A DNA stretch of 64,000 nucleotides, taken from Lumnitzera littorea (lineage: Eukaryota; Streptophyta; Magnoliopsida; Myrtales; Combretaceae). The translations under genes and the position numbers were made by a program. Position 1 is the stretch's first letter. Each line of letters begins with the position of its first letter. The DNA is taken from assembly GCA_024138015.1 (NCBI GenBank), contig JAMXBB010000006.1, forward strand, positions 69,687,581-69,751,580. The letters run 5' to 3'. Shown in pieces: positions 12,400 through 23,080 of this stretch. The notes below the pieces were generated by a model. The model had not been told where the DNA came from. It did not search any database and saw nothing but the letters and a program-made list of their open reading frames with translations.

Positions 12400-13590
12400 T
12401 GATGTTAGGTGTTATTTTTGGAAGACTTATATTTTTTCAAAAATTGTGCAAATTTAATAATTTATATGTATATGCCTCATTTAGAAGGTTGGCAAATTTT
12501 AGAACATTGTCATTCAGGCCCAACTGGAGGACATTTGAGCATGAATAAATAGGTTCATAAGGTCCTCAAGTGTAGTTTTTATTGGCTAACATTGTTTAGG
12601 GATGCCTAGAAGTTTGTTGAATCATGTGATAGATGTCAAAGGGCATGGAATATATCTAAAAGACATGAAATGCCACAAAACCCGATATTGATCCATGAGG
12701 TTATTAACATTTGGCATATTGATTTTATAGGATCGTTTCCAAATTCAAATGGAAACAAATATATCCTAGTAGTTATAGATTATGTATCTAAATGGGTAGA
12801 AACTTAAGCTTTACTAAATAATGATGTTAGGGTAGTAAAATGGTTCCTAAAAAGTTTGTTTTCTAGATTTGGTTCTCCTAGAGCACTCATTAGTGATAGA
12901 GGAACCCATTTTTGTAATGTCTAACTACAAATAGCGTTGAAGTGATATGAAGTTAAGCATACCACCCTCAAGTTAGTGGACAAGTTGAAGTTGCAAAAAT
13001 GGACCTCAAGCAAATTTTAGAAAAGACAGTTGAGCATAATTGAAGAGATTGGTCTAAGAAACTCAATGATTCTCTTTAGGCCTATAAGATTGCTTATAAG
13101 ACACTAATTAAGATAACTCCAAATCGGCTTGTGTATGGCAAAGCATGTCATTTACGTATAGAGATTGAGCGTAAAGCCTATTGGGTTATAAAATGTGATA
13201 AGTTTGATCTTGAGCATGTAGGTGAATATAGAAAACTTTAGTTAAATAAGCTTGAAGAATAGACAGATATGACCTACGAGAACTCAAGAATATTCAAGGA
13301 TCGAGTAAAGCGCTATCATGGCAACTAGATTAAGCAAGGGAAGCAATTCCAAGTGGAGACAAAGTTCTATTATATAAATCTCTATTGAAGCTATTTCTAA
13401 GTAAGATTAGATCTAGATGGTCTGGGCCTTATACAGTTATCCAAGTATTCCCGTATGGAGTAATGGAGATTTTAAGCTTTAAGAAAGGAACTTTCAAGGT
13501 AAACAACTACTAACTCAAACTATGCTTAGCAGGGACGTTCGATAAGGATGACAACCATGAGTACAACCTCTACTTAATCAAAGAAGATGA
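12400..13590 (+). pseudogene. Element D integrase (decayed)
   Basis: The zinc-binding module is still readable at about 12475-12680: HCHSGPTGGHLS supplies the two His and CDRCQRAWN the two Cys. The catalytic core follows with IWHIDFIGSFPNSNGNKYIL (first Asp, near 12720), VVIDYVSKWVET and ALISDRGTHFCN (second Asp, near 12895). The glutamate region is altered near 12970-12990 by substitutions and a frame change. C-terminal pieces AYKIAYKT, RLVYGKACHL and WVIKCDKFDLE are recognisable up to about 13250, and a KVNNY-containing tail ends near 13590. No chromodomain is seen, as expected outside the chromoviruses. Confidence 0.85.
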
Positions 13591-14589
13591 GTAACCTCGA
13601 TCTTATTTCCTCGAGCAAATGACATTAACCAAAAGTGCTATTGAGAGGTAATCTAAGTTATTTTTTCATTTTTCATTCATTTAGCTTTTCATTTTGCATC
13701 TTTTTTATTTATATTTTGTCATTTAATGATTCAACGTAAGCTGTTCTCACAATTTTCTTAAGTATTGTAGGGTGACAACACTTGGCAAGGAGTTGAATCT
13801 ACTAAGGAAAAGAGGAAAAGGATCATGATCATGAACCAAGGCATGAAGCTTAAGGAAAAAAGAGGTAAATAAAAGTCTGAGAGGACCACGGTTAGAGACT
13901 ACACTTGTGGTCCCAATCGTGTTCTTCTCGACATTAAAATCGCTTGAATTTGAAACTTGAAAATTTGGTCTAAGGGAACCATGGGCAAAGATCACGCTAG
14001 TGATATTACTCGTAGAAGAAACTTTTGAGAATTGGTTCAAGGAAGAACCTTGGTCCAAGATCACGGTTATGATCTTGACCATGGACTTGCAATAATTACC
14101 TAACCTAAGTTACACTTGAATCTTCCTTACTTATTCTATTTCAAGCTTACCTAATTTGGACTCCTCTTACCTAATACTCACTTTCCCTTTTCTAATAGCT
14201 TTCCTTCTTTCAAGATAAATTATATATTTAAGGTAAGCAATAAACTTAGCTACTGCTTAGATTGACTTATATACTTATTAATTTGGATTAAAAGCAAGTT
14301 TCTAATTTGAAGGACAATATCAATCTAGGTAAGTTTTATTTATATGTACTTTTTATTATTGAATGCTTTATTACATTCCCAAATTTCTCAATCACTAAAC
14401 CAAAGAAGTAAAGTGTAGGGAAAGAAAAACCTCTGAACACAATCCATGGCATAAAAACCACCTACTGCACCACTTGAAGACCTCTTCTCAACTCATACTG
14501 AAAAAAAGAACCACTAGCCACATTACCACCTCACTCGAAACACATGTTAGAATTTGATAATCCTAATCATAAAGCTTGACATGAGACCG
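13591..14589. other. Spacer between pol and Athila ORF in element D
   Basis: The stretch is non-coding by eye. It contains a T-rich run at about 13660-13720. A weak minus-strand ORF at 13747-14082 has no recognisable domain and is probably chance. Athila elements are known to carry a long spacer here. I see no promoter motif I would defend. Confidence 0.5.
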
Positions 14590-15351
14590 TTACTAAATAA
14601 ACCTTGTCCCATTCTAGCTCTATAGATTGGGAAATTCTAAAACTAGCTAACGTAAAATCCGAGACAAGTGCCATGGTGGAGAAAGGAGGTTGGGGAAAAC
14701 TTTTTAGCATTGAAGAACTTGTGTATAAGGAACTTAAATTGGGGTTCCTTATTACATTAACATTGGAACACAATCAAGTACCTTGTAAAGCCCACAACAC
14801 CATCTCTTTCCAACTTAGGAACTCAGAGTTTAGCCTTTCAATGTAAAATTTGGTGCTTTGATGGGGCCTTATGACAAAGACAATGTTCGCTCTCCTAAGT
14901 TTTATACCTTGCCTTGTGAGTTACCTAATGGTGTTACCTTTATGAACTATTAGCTAAAATTGAGTGTTGAGAGCATCTATAACTCAAAATTCATATGAGG
15001 ATCCTACTTTAAAAACTTAACACACTTGCTCTTCTATTGGTTACTTACCCACACAATTAGCGGGAGAGGGAAAAGCATCGAAGCCATGGCTATACATGAG
15101 GTGTTTTACCACTATAATTTAGTTGAAGGGTATTCCATTTATCTAACCATTGCCTTAGTCTTTTACATGAGACACCAATCAACTAACACCGAGGTAAACC
15201 AAATAGGATATGGACCATATGTGATAGTTTTGGTTGAGCAACTCAAACTCCTTATCGACAACTTGTAGTTGATGGTAATGGGGATGTTACTCCTATTTCT
15301 TTAACCACCTTTCGTTAGATGGGACTTCTCTCGGATGACATTAACAAGACA
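14590..15351 (+). pseudogene. Element D Athila-specific ORF, part 1 (env-position gene)
   Basis: This is the gene that follows integrase in Athila elements (the ATHILA ORF family, often called env-like from its position; its function is not established). The order of readable blocks is SIDWEILKLANV, GWGKLFSIEELVYKEL, HNTISFQLRNSEFSLSM, a frame change, GLYDKDN, LPCELPNGVTFMNY, HTISGRGKSIEAMAIHEVF and QIGYGPYVIVLVEQLKLL. The segment HTISGRG is a hallmark I recognise. The frame shifts at about 14846 and has stops, so it is dead. It is cut at 15351 by element E and resumes at 19391. I see no convincing transmembrane segment or signal peptide. Confidence 0.8.
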
Positions 15352-16365
15352 TGATAGGGATTGAAATGGTTACGAGTTGGATGAACAGAATGGGTATGAA
15401 GAATAGGAAGTGAATAGGGGTTTTGAGTGTGAATGTTGATGGATATTACGCATTAAGACACAAATACAATCAAGGGTTTGAGCTCAAAATAGAGTTCGAT
15501 ACAACTCATGAACACTAAAGGTTGCTTGAGGTTTCAAATAAGAGGTTAGGTGTGACTCACTAACTGGTTCAAATGAAGGGGCTCACCATAATCTTAGGGT
15601 CAGGATTGATAAAAACGCGGGGACGATTAAAGAGTCTAATCAACACTTGATAATTCGATAAATGTTAACTCAAGTATAGCCTTGCTCAAAAGAGGAAAGA
15701 TTCACTCTGTATGGGAATATAATTTCCATATTCTTCTTTATATGTCTATATTTTTCTCTATTTGTGTATACAATAGTTACTATTTATAGTAAGTCCTAAA
15801 CCCAGTAGTAAAATTGTAAATAATGTACAAGGCCTTAAACCTTAAAGAATTGAGCCCATAAATAAAATAAATGGAAAATATGTATAAGAATACAAAATTG
15901 TATGTTTTATAGAACTCGCCATGTAGTCACTCGGCATGTCCTGGGAGGAATAGTATCTGAATCAGATGGGGTCAGCAGTTGGATGTACGAGTTTGGGAAG
16001 GGGTCCCTAATGTCTTGTATAGCTTGGTCGAGGCACTAAAGAGGTCAACCCATAATTTTCAAGTACTAAATTTAGTCGGCATTAGTCTCTTGAGGCTATA
16101 CCAAGTGGTTCTTTGGTACCGAGTCCTTGGTTGTGTGATCTCTTGGCTTCTCGGTAGATGACAAACTTATTGTTGAGTGGCTCCTTTTCTTCCCCTTGGC
16201 CTTTTGTCGTTTGCTCGGCCTCGGCAACAGCTATTCCACCTTGGCCTTGAATTATTCGGCCTTAGGTTAGAATTGGTCGGCATCTTTGTTTAGAGGGTTG
16301 ATGTCGGCTTCAGCTTCAGATAGGTTGGCCTTAACTTGGACGTAGTCAGAGGCTGATTCCTATCA
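15352..16365 (-). repeat. 3' LTR of element E
   Basis: The LTR begins TGATAGGG and ends TTCCTATCA in plus orientation. A TATA-like element CTATAAATAG on the minus strand lies near 15779-15790, matched by one near 18808-18820 in the partner LTR. The high-coordinate third is rich in TCGGC words, unlike the rest of the window. The short ORF at 15979-16161 is non-coding LTR sequence. Confidence 0.92.
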
Positions 16366-16868
16366 TTACCGTAGGTCTGATAGGAAGTCGTCCTCGACGT
16401 TAAGTGTTGAGTACGGGCTTAGATGCCGAATAAGCTTCTCTTCCCTTTTCTCTTCACCATGGGTGCCAAATGTCTCTGGATTTTCTCAACGCTTATGGGG
16501 GTCAAGCAATAGCTCTTCCCATCCTTCCAAATGGTGTAAGTATTGAGGAAGCTATCATGGATCACTTTTTGGTTATACTCTTAAGGTCGGCTAAGAAGTA
16601 CTTTCGCGGCATTCATAGGGACTGCATTGAATTCAATCTCATCCTCGAACTATCCCACCTTGAATGCAATCTGAGTGCGCTTATGCACACAGACTATACT
16701 CTTGTCATTAAACCACTTCAATCCATAGGGTCGGAGGTGCGGGTAGGTCAGCAACTTAATCTTTTCCACTAGTGCAGTAGAGACGATGTTGGTGCAACTA
16801 ACTCCATTGATAACTAAGGAATAGGTCTTCCCATGCATCAAGCATTGCATATGAAACAAATTTTCCAT
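16366..16868 (-). pseudogene. Element E protease fused to pol C-terminal end (internal deletion)
   Basis: Minus-strand reading from 16868 starts ENLFHMQCLMHGKTYSLVIN. The protease active site reads VINGVSCTNIVSTAL: the catalytic Asp is Asn and the next Gly is Val, so it is inactive. The protease continues through FEDEIEFNAVPMNAAKVLL to RHLAPMVK. Within a few residues it is followed by SPYSTLNVEDDFLSDLR and two stops, the extreme C-terminus of a chromovirus pol, right at the LTR. RT, RNase H and integrase (normally over 1000 residues) are missing between these, so an internal deletion joined PR to the pol end near 16450-16480. Confidence 0.8.
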
Positions 16869-18190
16869 TTATCTAAGATCTACCTTTAGGTTAATTGTTG
16901 TCGCCGTAACTAAGAGTTTATCGAGGTCTTCGGGATAGACATCTTCTTTTATTAACTGGCCTTCTGAACTCTTGTCACTTTGACTCTCAATTTTAGCCTC
17001 GGGCCCTTCGCCCTTCAAGACCATAACCCTTTTATTTAGGCATTGGGACGCAATATGTCCGTAGCCTAAACATTTGAAGCACTTCACTTCTCAAGCCTTG
17101 TTGCCGAGTGCCTTTTCTTTCTTAGCAATCCGTTTCTTGACATAGATTGGTTGACTAGACTCTCCTTTCTCTATCTTCCTTTCTGACCCTTTTCTCTCGG
17201 CATACCTCTTAGGCTCAAGGCTGCCTTATTGAGGTCAGCTACTCAACCTTTGATGCCTCCTCCTTCTCTACCTTTTTACTCTTAATGCTAAATTGATTAG
17301 CTCGTCTAGAGAGTTGAACGATTACAATTTAACTATGTCGGTAATGTCGTCTCGGAGTCCACTTAAGAACCTAACAATGGTATGGTATGGTCCTATGGCT
17401 TAGCAATTTCACATCTCGTCATTAGGGTCTCAAACTCCTGTAAGTACTCTTCAATAGTGTTTTGGCTCTATCTCAGGTGCTGGAAGGCATGGAGCATCTC
17501 TTACTTGAAGTAGGTTGGTACAAAGTGCTGATTCACCAATCGCTTCATAAGTCTCCATATTTTGATCAGCTCTTCTCTCGCTTGGAAACCAACTTATCCC
17601 ACCAAAAACTTGCATATTCAACAAGGGATAGTGAAGCCAACATAACCTTTGTTCGATCATCACACTCATAGCACTTGAACAATTTCTTAACTTGTGGAAC
17701 CCAGTTAAGGAACTCTTCAGGTTGGCTACTTCCATAGAAGGTCTGTAACATAAGCTTTATTTTGTTAAGTCCTTGGCCAGCTGCTCGGGGTTCATGCCTT
17801 GCATTCTTAGCAGGTCGGTTTACCTTAGATCGGCCACTTTTGTTCGAGCTTTGCTCGGCCATATCTCTTCTTGGCCCAGGCTTTGTTCTCTAGGCTTTGA
17901 GGTTCAACTTGGAGTTAATACTCCTATCATTGCCTCTTCTCGGCATTGGTGGGTTTTCTCTTCTTCTTGGCTGTCTCACATCATCACAAAGGTCATTAGA
18001 ACTACTCTTATTAGTGGGTGTCCATTCCTTCCTTTCTTCTTGGCCATCACATTTGCGACCTCTGACTAACCCAGTAAGCTCCTGAATAGAGACAGTTAGA
18101 TTCTGAATCAAGTATTCTAAGTTGTCAATACATCTCCTTAAGCTTCTACGAGGACTGTCTCTAGTGTTATTGATACTATCCTTCGATATT
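16869..18190 (-). pseudogene. gag: Element E gag with zinc knuckle (mildly decayed)
   Basis: The N-terminal part contains LIQNLTVSIQELTGLVRGRK (about 18120-18060) and a basic Arg-rich linker. The capsid core follows in frame at 17862-17566: LMLQTFYGSSQPEEFLNWVP, VKKLFKCYECDDRTKVMLAS and YASFWWDKL. After a damaged middle, the zinc knuckle MKCFKCLGYGHIASQCLNKR (17087-17028) is intact as CX2CX4HX4C. An acidic linker with EDVYPEDLDKLLVTAT leads into protease. The true start Met is not visible; 18111 is the first in-frame Met. The same layout occurs in H and K, and the nearest lineage I recognise is the CRM-like branch of the chromoviruses, with moderate certainty. Confidence 0.85.
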
Positions 18191-18362
18191 CTTGTTCGTT
18201 TAGTAATTTACAAAAAAATTGAATAAACACATTTTACAACAAATAATGCAGCAACCCAAAAACGACTACTACTCGATTTCTGTAGCTATCCATAACCAAC
18301 AAACACTTCCACAACAACTAGAATCAAACTTTGAAGAACACTATCACGCGTATCTCCCCAAA

Positions 18363-18374
18363 GCTCTGATACCA
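18363..18374 (-). promoter_or_regulatory. Primer-binding site of element E, initiator Met tRNA type
   Basis: On the minus strand it reads TGGTATCAGAGC, the perfect initiator Met primer site used by most chromoviruses. Three bases separate it from the LTR edge at 18378. It is the best preserved primer site in the window. Confidence 0.92.
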
Positions 18375-18377
18375 ATA

Positions 18378-19390
18378 TGGTAGAGACCAAAATGGTAGTA
18401 GATCAGATGAATAGAATGGGTATGAAGAACAGGAAGTGAACAGTGGTTTTGAGTGTGAATGTGGATGGATATCATATACCAAGATACAAACACAATCAAG
18501 GGTTTGAGCTCAAAATAAAGTTTGATATGACTCACGAACACTAAATGTTGCTCGAGAGTTCAAATGAGAGGTTAGATGTGACTCACTAACCGATTCAAAT
18601 GAAGGGGCTCACCATAATCTTAGGGTCAAGATTGATAAGAACGTGAGGACGAATAAAGAATCTAATCAACACTTGATAATTCAGCAAATGCCAACTCAAG
18701 TATAGCCTTGCTCGAAAGAGGAAAGATTCACTTTGTATGGGAATATAATTTCTGTATTATTCTTTATATGTCTATATTTGTCTCTATCTGTGTATACAAC
18801 AGTTGCTATTTATAGCAAGTCTTAAACCTTAGTGACAAAACTGTAAATAATGTACAAGGCCTTAAACTCTAAAGAATTGGGCTCATAAATAAAATAAAGG
18901 GAAAACATGTACAAGAATATAAAACTGTGTGTTTTACAAAACTCGGCATGCAGTCACTTGGCATGTCTTAAGAGGAGTAGTATTTGAATCGAACAGGGTT
19001 GGTAGTTGGATGTATGGGTTTGGGAAAGGGTCCTTAATGTCTCATGTAGCTTGGTCGAGACACTAAAGAGGTCGGCCCATAATTACTGAGTACTGGAATT
19101 AGTTGGCACTAGTCTCTCAAGGTCGTGTCGAGTGGTTCTTTGGTCCCAAGTCCTCAGCTGTATGATCTTTTGGTTTCTCGGTAGATGACAAACTTGTTGC
19201 CAAGTGGCTCTTTTTTTTTTTTACCCTTAGCCTTTTGTCATTTGCTCTGCCTCAGCAAAAGTTGTTCTACCTCGACCTTAAACTGTTCGGCCTTAAGTTA
19301 GAATAGGTCGGCATCTTCTTCTGGAGGGTCGGCATTGGCTTCGGATAGGTTAGCTTTGGCTTAGATGTAGTCAGAGGTTAATTCCCATCA
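18378..19390 (-). repeat. 5' LTR of element E
   Basis: It begins TGGTAGAG and ends TCCCATCA in plus orientation and aligns with 15352-16365 over its whole length. Differences are mostly C/T and A/G. A run of eleven Ts near 19212 is an expansion against the partner. The TATA-like element is near 18808-18820 on the minus strand. Confidence 0.92.
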
Positions 19391-19612
19391 AGACACCACC
19401 ATTACCCCTAACCCTCCTACCTTACCCCCCAACCCTTAGTAAAATGGAGAGAAGTTGAAATCTCCACTGACTATGATGTTCTGGTGTGGGAAGTTAAGAA
19501 GTTGAAAATAGAAGTTCAAAAGTTAGTGACTTCCCATGAAATTTTTAAACAATCTCTTAAAAGATTTTTCAAGGAACACATAAGGATGATGAAGTTCTTA
19601 TAGCAAACTTGT
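19391..19612 (+). pseudogene. Element D Athila-specific ORF, part 2
   Basis: After removal of E and one AGACA copy, the frame of the Athila ORF runs on into a proline-rich stretch PPPLPLTLLPYPPTLSKMER and then a Lys/Val-rich segment. Stops interrupt it. It is cut at 19612 by solo LTR F. Confidence 0.65.
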
Positions 19613-22600
19613 TGTAATACTCTATGGTTCGATTGATCAGAGCCCATAAATTTAAGGTGTTAGGTAACGTTATCCATTTTAGTTTAAACTTCACAATAAT
19701 GTTAGAAAAGATAGAAAAAGTAGCCTAGTACAATTAATTTCTCAAAATAAGCTATATAAAAGAATTAATTTGATAAAAATGATAGTTTATCGATAAAGCT
19801 GATAATTATCGAAAATGTGAAATTCAAGCTCGAAGATATAGTGATATATTAGAGATATATTAGAGATAAGTTATTTAATATATAAAAATATTAAATGAAG
19901 TTGAATTATATATAATATATATGTATTTACATAAAATATACATTTATGTATTAAATACATGCATATAATACTAATACATTATCAAAATAAGGTAAATTTA
20001 AATAAAATAATGGAAAATCTTCTAAAAAAAATGATTTGGTGAGTCACCAAATGATGTGGCAATATAAGAATTATAGGAAAGTATGAGTCATCATCCATTT
20101 GATAAGAAATTGCTACTTCAAGTTTAGGGTTTTAGAAAAATGACATGTGGTATACACGTAAAAATTTTATTAAATCAAACCAGCTTAAAATCTATAAATA
20201 GGTCCTTTACGCATTAAAAACAACATTTTGGAAATCTGGAAACACAATAAAAATCACTAAAGAAAATTAGGGAAAAGAAAGGGAAAAAATAAGAAAAATA
20301 GAGCAAAAAATAGGGGTAGATTTGATCTAGGGTGGTTCACAAGCCAAACCATAACCTGACTTAGAGCAGCTTGGGGACATGACAGTAGGTAGCATAGGTA
20401 ATCTTTTTGACAAGGAGCAATGACTAAGGGGTAACTAAAGGCAGCCGATTCAGGTAAACTAAAATTCCACTCGATAATTGTATAATTTTCTAAAAATATC
20501 AAATAGTGTTCTTTAATTATGAAATTTTGTTTCTTATGATTATTTTATGTATAGTTTAATGTACTAGTTTTTTTTTAATTAAATATTAAGTGAAAATATA
20601 GGATCCTTAAGAAAATACTCTATTTGGGCGAATTTTAAACTAACTTTTAGAAATAGTAAATAATATTATCTCTAGCTGAATTTTTGTATATAATACGCCT
20701 AATATATGTATTTCATTATGGTAACAATAATTTTTGAAATTAAGCAAGTTTAATATTTATTATATTTATTTTGAATAAAACTAGTAATTTTGTTGAATTA
20801 ATGAAATAAATAGTTTTTAATGAAATTAATGAATAATCCCTACATGTTTTGACTTTTGGGAGTTATGAGGATATTTGGAACACTTATTTTTTTATCTCAT
20901 ACATAAATTTGTTTATTTCCCCTAAATTTTTTAATTTTGAGCAAAAATTGCTCTTTTGGAAAAAATAGATAATATGTTAATTTAGTGTAATTGGTGGTCA
21001 ATAATTAAACTACATATTTTTGTAACTCTATAGGATTTTTCATAGAATTAATTGAGCTAGTATATTATTTATTACATACTTTCCAAATATAAGCCTATAT
21101 ATTAGCCTAATACGTGAAATAGTGAATAATACTATTATGATATTTATAAGGAAAATGTGAGATTAGTAATTATGACATGTAATTGATTTTGGACATGGTT
21201 AGAAAGTGTAAATTTTTAGGACTTCTAGTTTAGAATTAAAGCTTGCTCAAGTCAATTACAAAGTCTTAATAGCGTATGATCGAGTTTGTAATAAGAAAGG
21301 ATATTTTCAAACATGTGACTATATTGGTTAGTCTTATTTCTTAAGATATTTTAATAGTACTCAAATGATGATTGTGATGATATAAAGTTTACTAAAATCG
21401 GATAAAAAATGAATATAATACGACCAAATGAATTTCGGAAATGTGATAGTTAAAGCTTATAAGAGTTTGGTTTCTACCGACTAGGAGACTGTGTATTTTC
21501 CTAGGTATGTTAAGTCAGGAAGGACCACATTGTGAAGTTTAGGATTTTGCACTACTATCAAGCTTAGGTAAGTAGATATTTTTCTTTTTGTGTAAGTAAA
21601 CTTATGCCTACGTGACTTGAAGTCAGTTGTATTGTAACTTGCAATTATGTGATTGATTGATGCGATATGTGATTTTGTTGTTGAATGTGTATTGATCAAA
21701 TAAAATGTCTCCTCGTGAATGATTGGTTTATCAATGCATTTTATTACTTGGAAAATTAGGAAGATGAACCATCCTTTAAGGTGGTCACTTGAGTAAACCT
21801 TATATGAAGGGATTAATTGTAAAGTTGAGACACAAAGTTGGAACTATGATAATTGAGATGCTTATGTTGTAGATTTGGAAACTCATGCCTAATACTGGAT
21901 TAATGCATTGCTTTTGCATCCATGGCATGGCATGGCATGAAAGGACCTATAGGTCAAGTTTTTAAAATTTTAAATATTGCTAGGCTAGGTTTTGAGCATA
22001 TAGATGCATTGCTCAATCAATTCTAACTATTTCATGTGGTTTTAGCTAGGTTAGCTATATGCTAGATTTCCAAACCATAATGGGTGGTCTCTGTTTTGGA
22101 TAAGTTTTAGGGGTCTTACTTCTAGGCAGCTCTTTGTTGTCTTTAGGTTCTTAGATGTTGTATCTAAATGCCCAGGTTTATTATATCTAAATGCCTGGGT
22201 ATGTTGACTAACTGGATGAGTACATTGAAAGAGCATAAGATATCGATACTGATGCATGTCACATACATGTGAATGAGTATGGCATGCATTCCCTACATAG
22301 GTAGTTTGTCTTGGTAACTCTTAATATGAAATTGAATATCTTATAGTAATGATATTTGTAAAGGTGTTATGCTTATTCTGTGTTTTGTTTTTATCTACTT
22401 TCACTCAGCTCACAGTAGTTAAAGAGATAAGTTGTCTTATCCTTAGGTAAAAGTTAAGTTAGATAGAGCATCCGATTATAGAGATGAGGAGATTTCAATA
22501 TACTAGTAAAGGATGAGCTTTTAGGAGAAGTGATTGACTTTAGGGTACAAGTTAAATGCATGAAGGTAGATTTATAAGAAAGATGTTGGAGTTATTTTAC

Positions 22601-22868
22601 AAGGGATTTAGTTTAGTTATAGTGGTCAAAAGTGTGTGTTTGTAAAGAATTATGATACTGTATTGAAGTGTATGATTGTAATACTCTGAGTACGGCTCAC
22701 TTTGTAAAAGATCCCACTATTGTTTATCATGTTGAATGAGAAGTAGATGAGCAGGTAGGATAGAGGTTTTGACTTTTCCTTAACTTAATGATGGTAGTAA
22801 TGAACCGTCTTCAAGTATCAAGAGTTGAAAAGAAAATTAAGCACACACTTAGAAGGCGGGGTGTTACA
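19613..22868 (+). repeat. Solo LTR F, long LTR family L2, duplication CTTGT/CTTGC
   Basis: This 3256-base unit begins TGTAATAC and ends GGGGTGTTACA. The five bases before (19608-19612, CTTGT) and after (22869-22873, CTTGC) match at four of five, with a C/T difference. It has no primer site, polypurine tract or coding sequence, so it is a solo LTR left by recombination between two LTRs. It is related to the LTRs of element G: both share the ATCGATACTGATGCATGTCACAT-type block (here about 22240-22270) and a following ACTTTCACTCAGCTCACAG block. LTRs this long are typical of Tekay/Del chromoviruses. ORFs at 20257-20502, 21481-21699 and 22051-22257 have no known match. Confidence 0.88.
20192..20201 (+). 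promoter_or_regulatory. TATA box of solo LTR F
   Basis: CTATAAATAG lies 580 bases into the LTR. L1-family solo LTR I2 has the same word 591 bases in, so position and sequence are conserved between the long LTR families. Transcription would start near 20225-20235. Confidence 0.65.
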
Positions 22869-23080
22869 CTTGCTCACGAAGTTAAGATGAAAATTCCTCT
22901 ACTAATGGATAAGGAATTAATCCATGTGGCAAGGGAGATGTAGTTAAGAGATGATGAGAGGGAGGTAACATCTAAGGAATAAGAGGGGAAATCTAAGGGC
23001 AATTAGGAGAATGAGCCAATAAACAGTAAATCTAAAGATGAGAACAGTGAAGAAGATTTATATTTCTTCTAGATCTTTTG
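22869..23080 (+). pseudogene. Element D Athila-specific ORF, part 3 (tail)
   Basis: The frame resumes after F as LAHEVKMKIPLLMDKELIHV, then AREM, a stop, LRDDEREVTSKE and a highly charged Lys/Glu/Ser tail ending in ENSEEDLYFF. Charged tails are usual for this ORF. Stops are TAG or TAA at likely Gln codons. Confidence 0.6.

Larger units (their letters stand above)
15352..19390 (-). mobile_element. Element E: two-LTR chromovirus deletion derivative with perfect AGACA duplications
   Basis: Two direct LTRs of 1014 and 1013 bases (15352-16365 and 18378-19390) flank about 2.0 kb of interior. The five bases before (15347-15351) and after (19391-19395) are both AGACA. The primer site matches initiator Met tRNA, gag and PR are present, and PR runs directly into the last residues of pol. 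RT, RNase H and IN are absent. This is therefore a gag-encoding non-autonomous derivative rather than a full element. Its orientation is minus, opposite to host D. It keeps more CG and CHG sites than its neighbours and is among the younger insertions, although the LTRs have diverged visibly (about 25-30 differences in 260 bases by eye). Confidence 0.93.

Noticed and set aside
13747..14082. 111-residue minus-strand ORF between pol and the Athila ORF
   Set aside because: No domain, opposite strand to element D, and located in the known spacer of Athila elements.
14567..14773. Minus-strand ORF over the Athila ORF
   Set aside because: Antisense shadow of the plus-strand ORF with recognisable Athila blocks.
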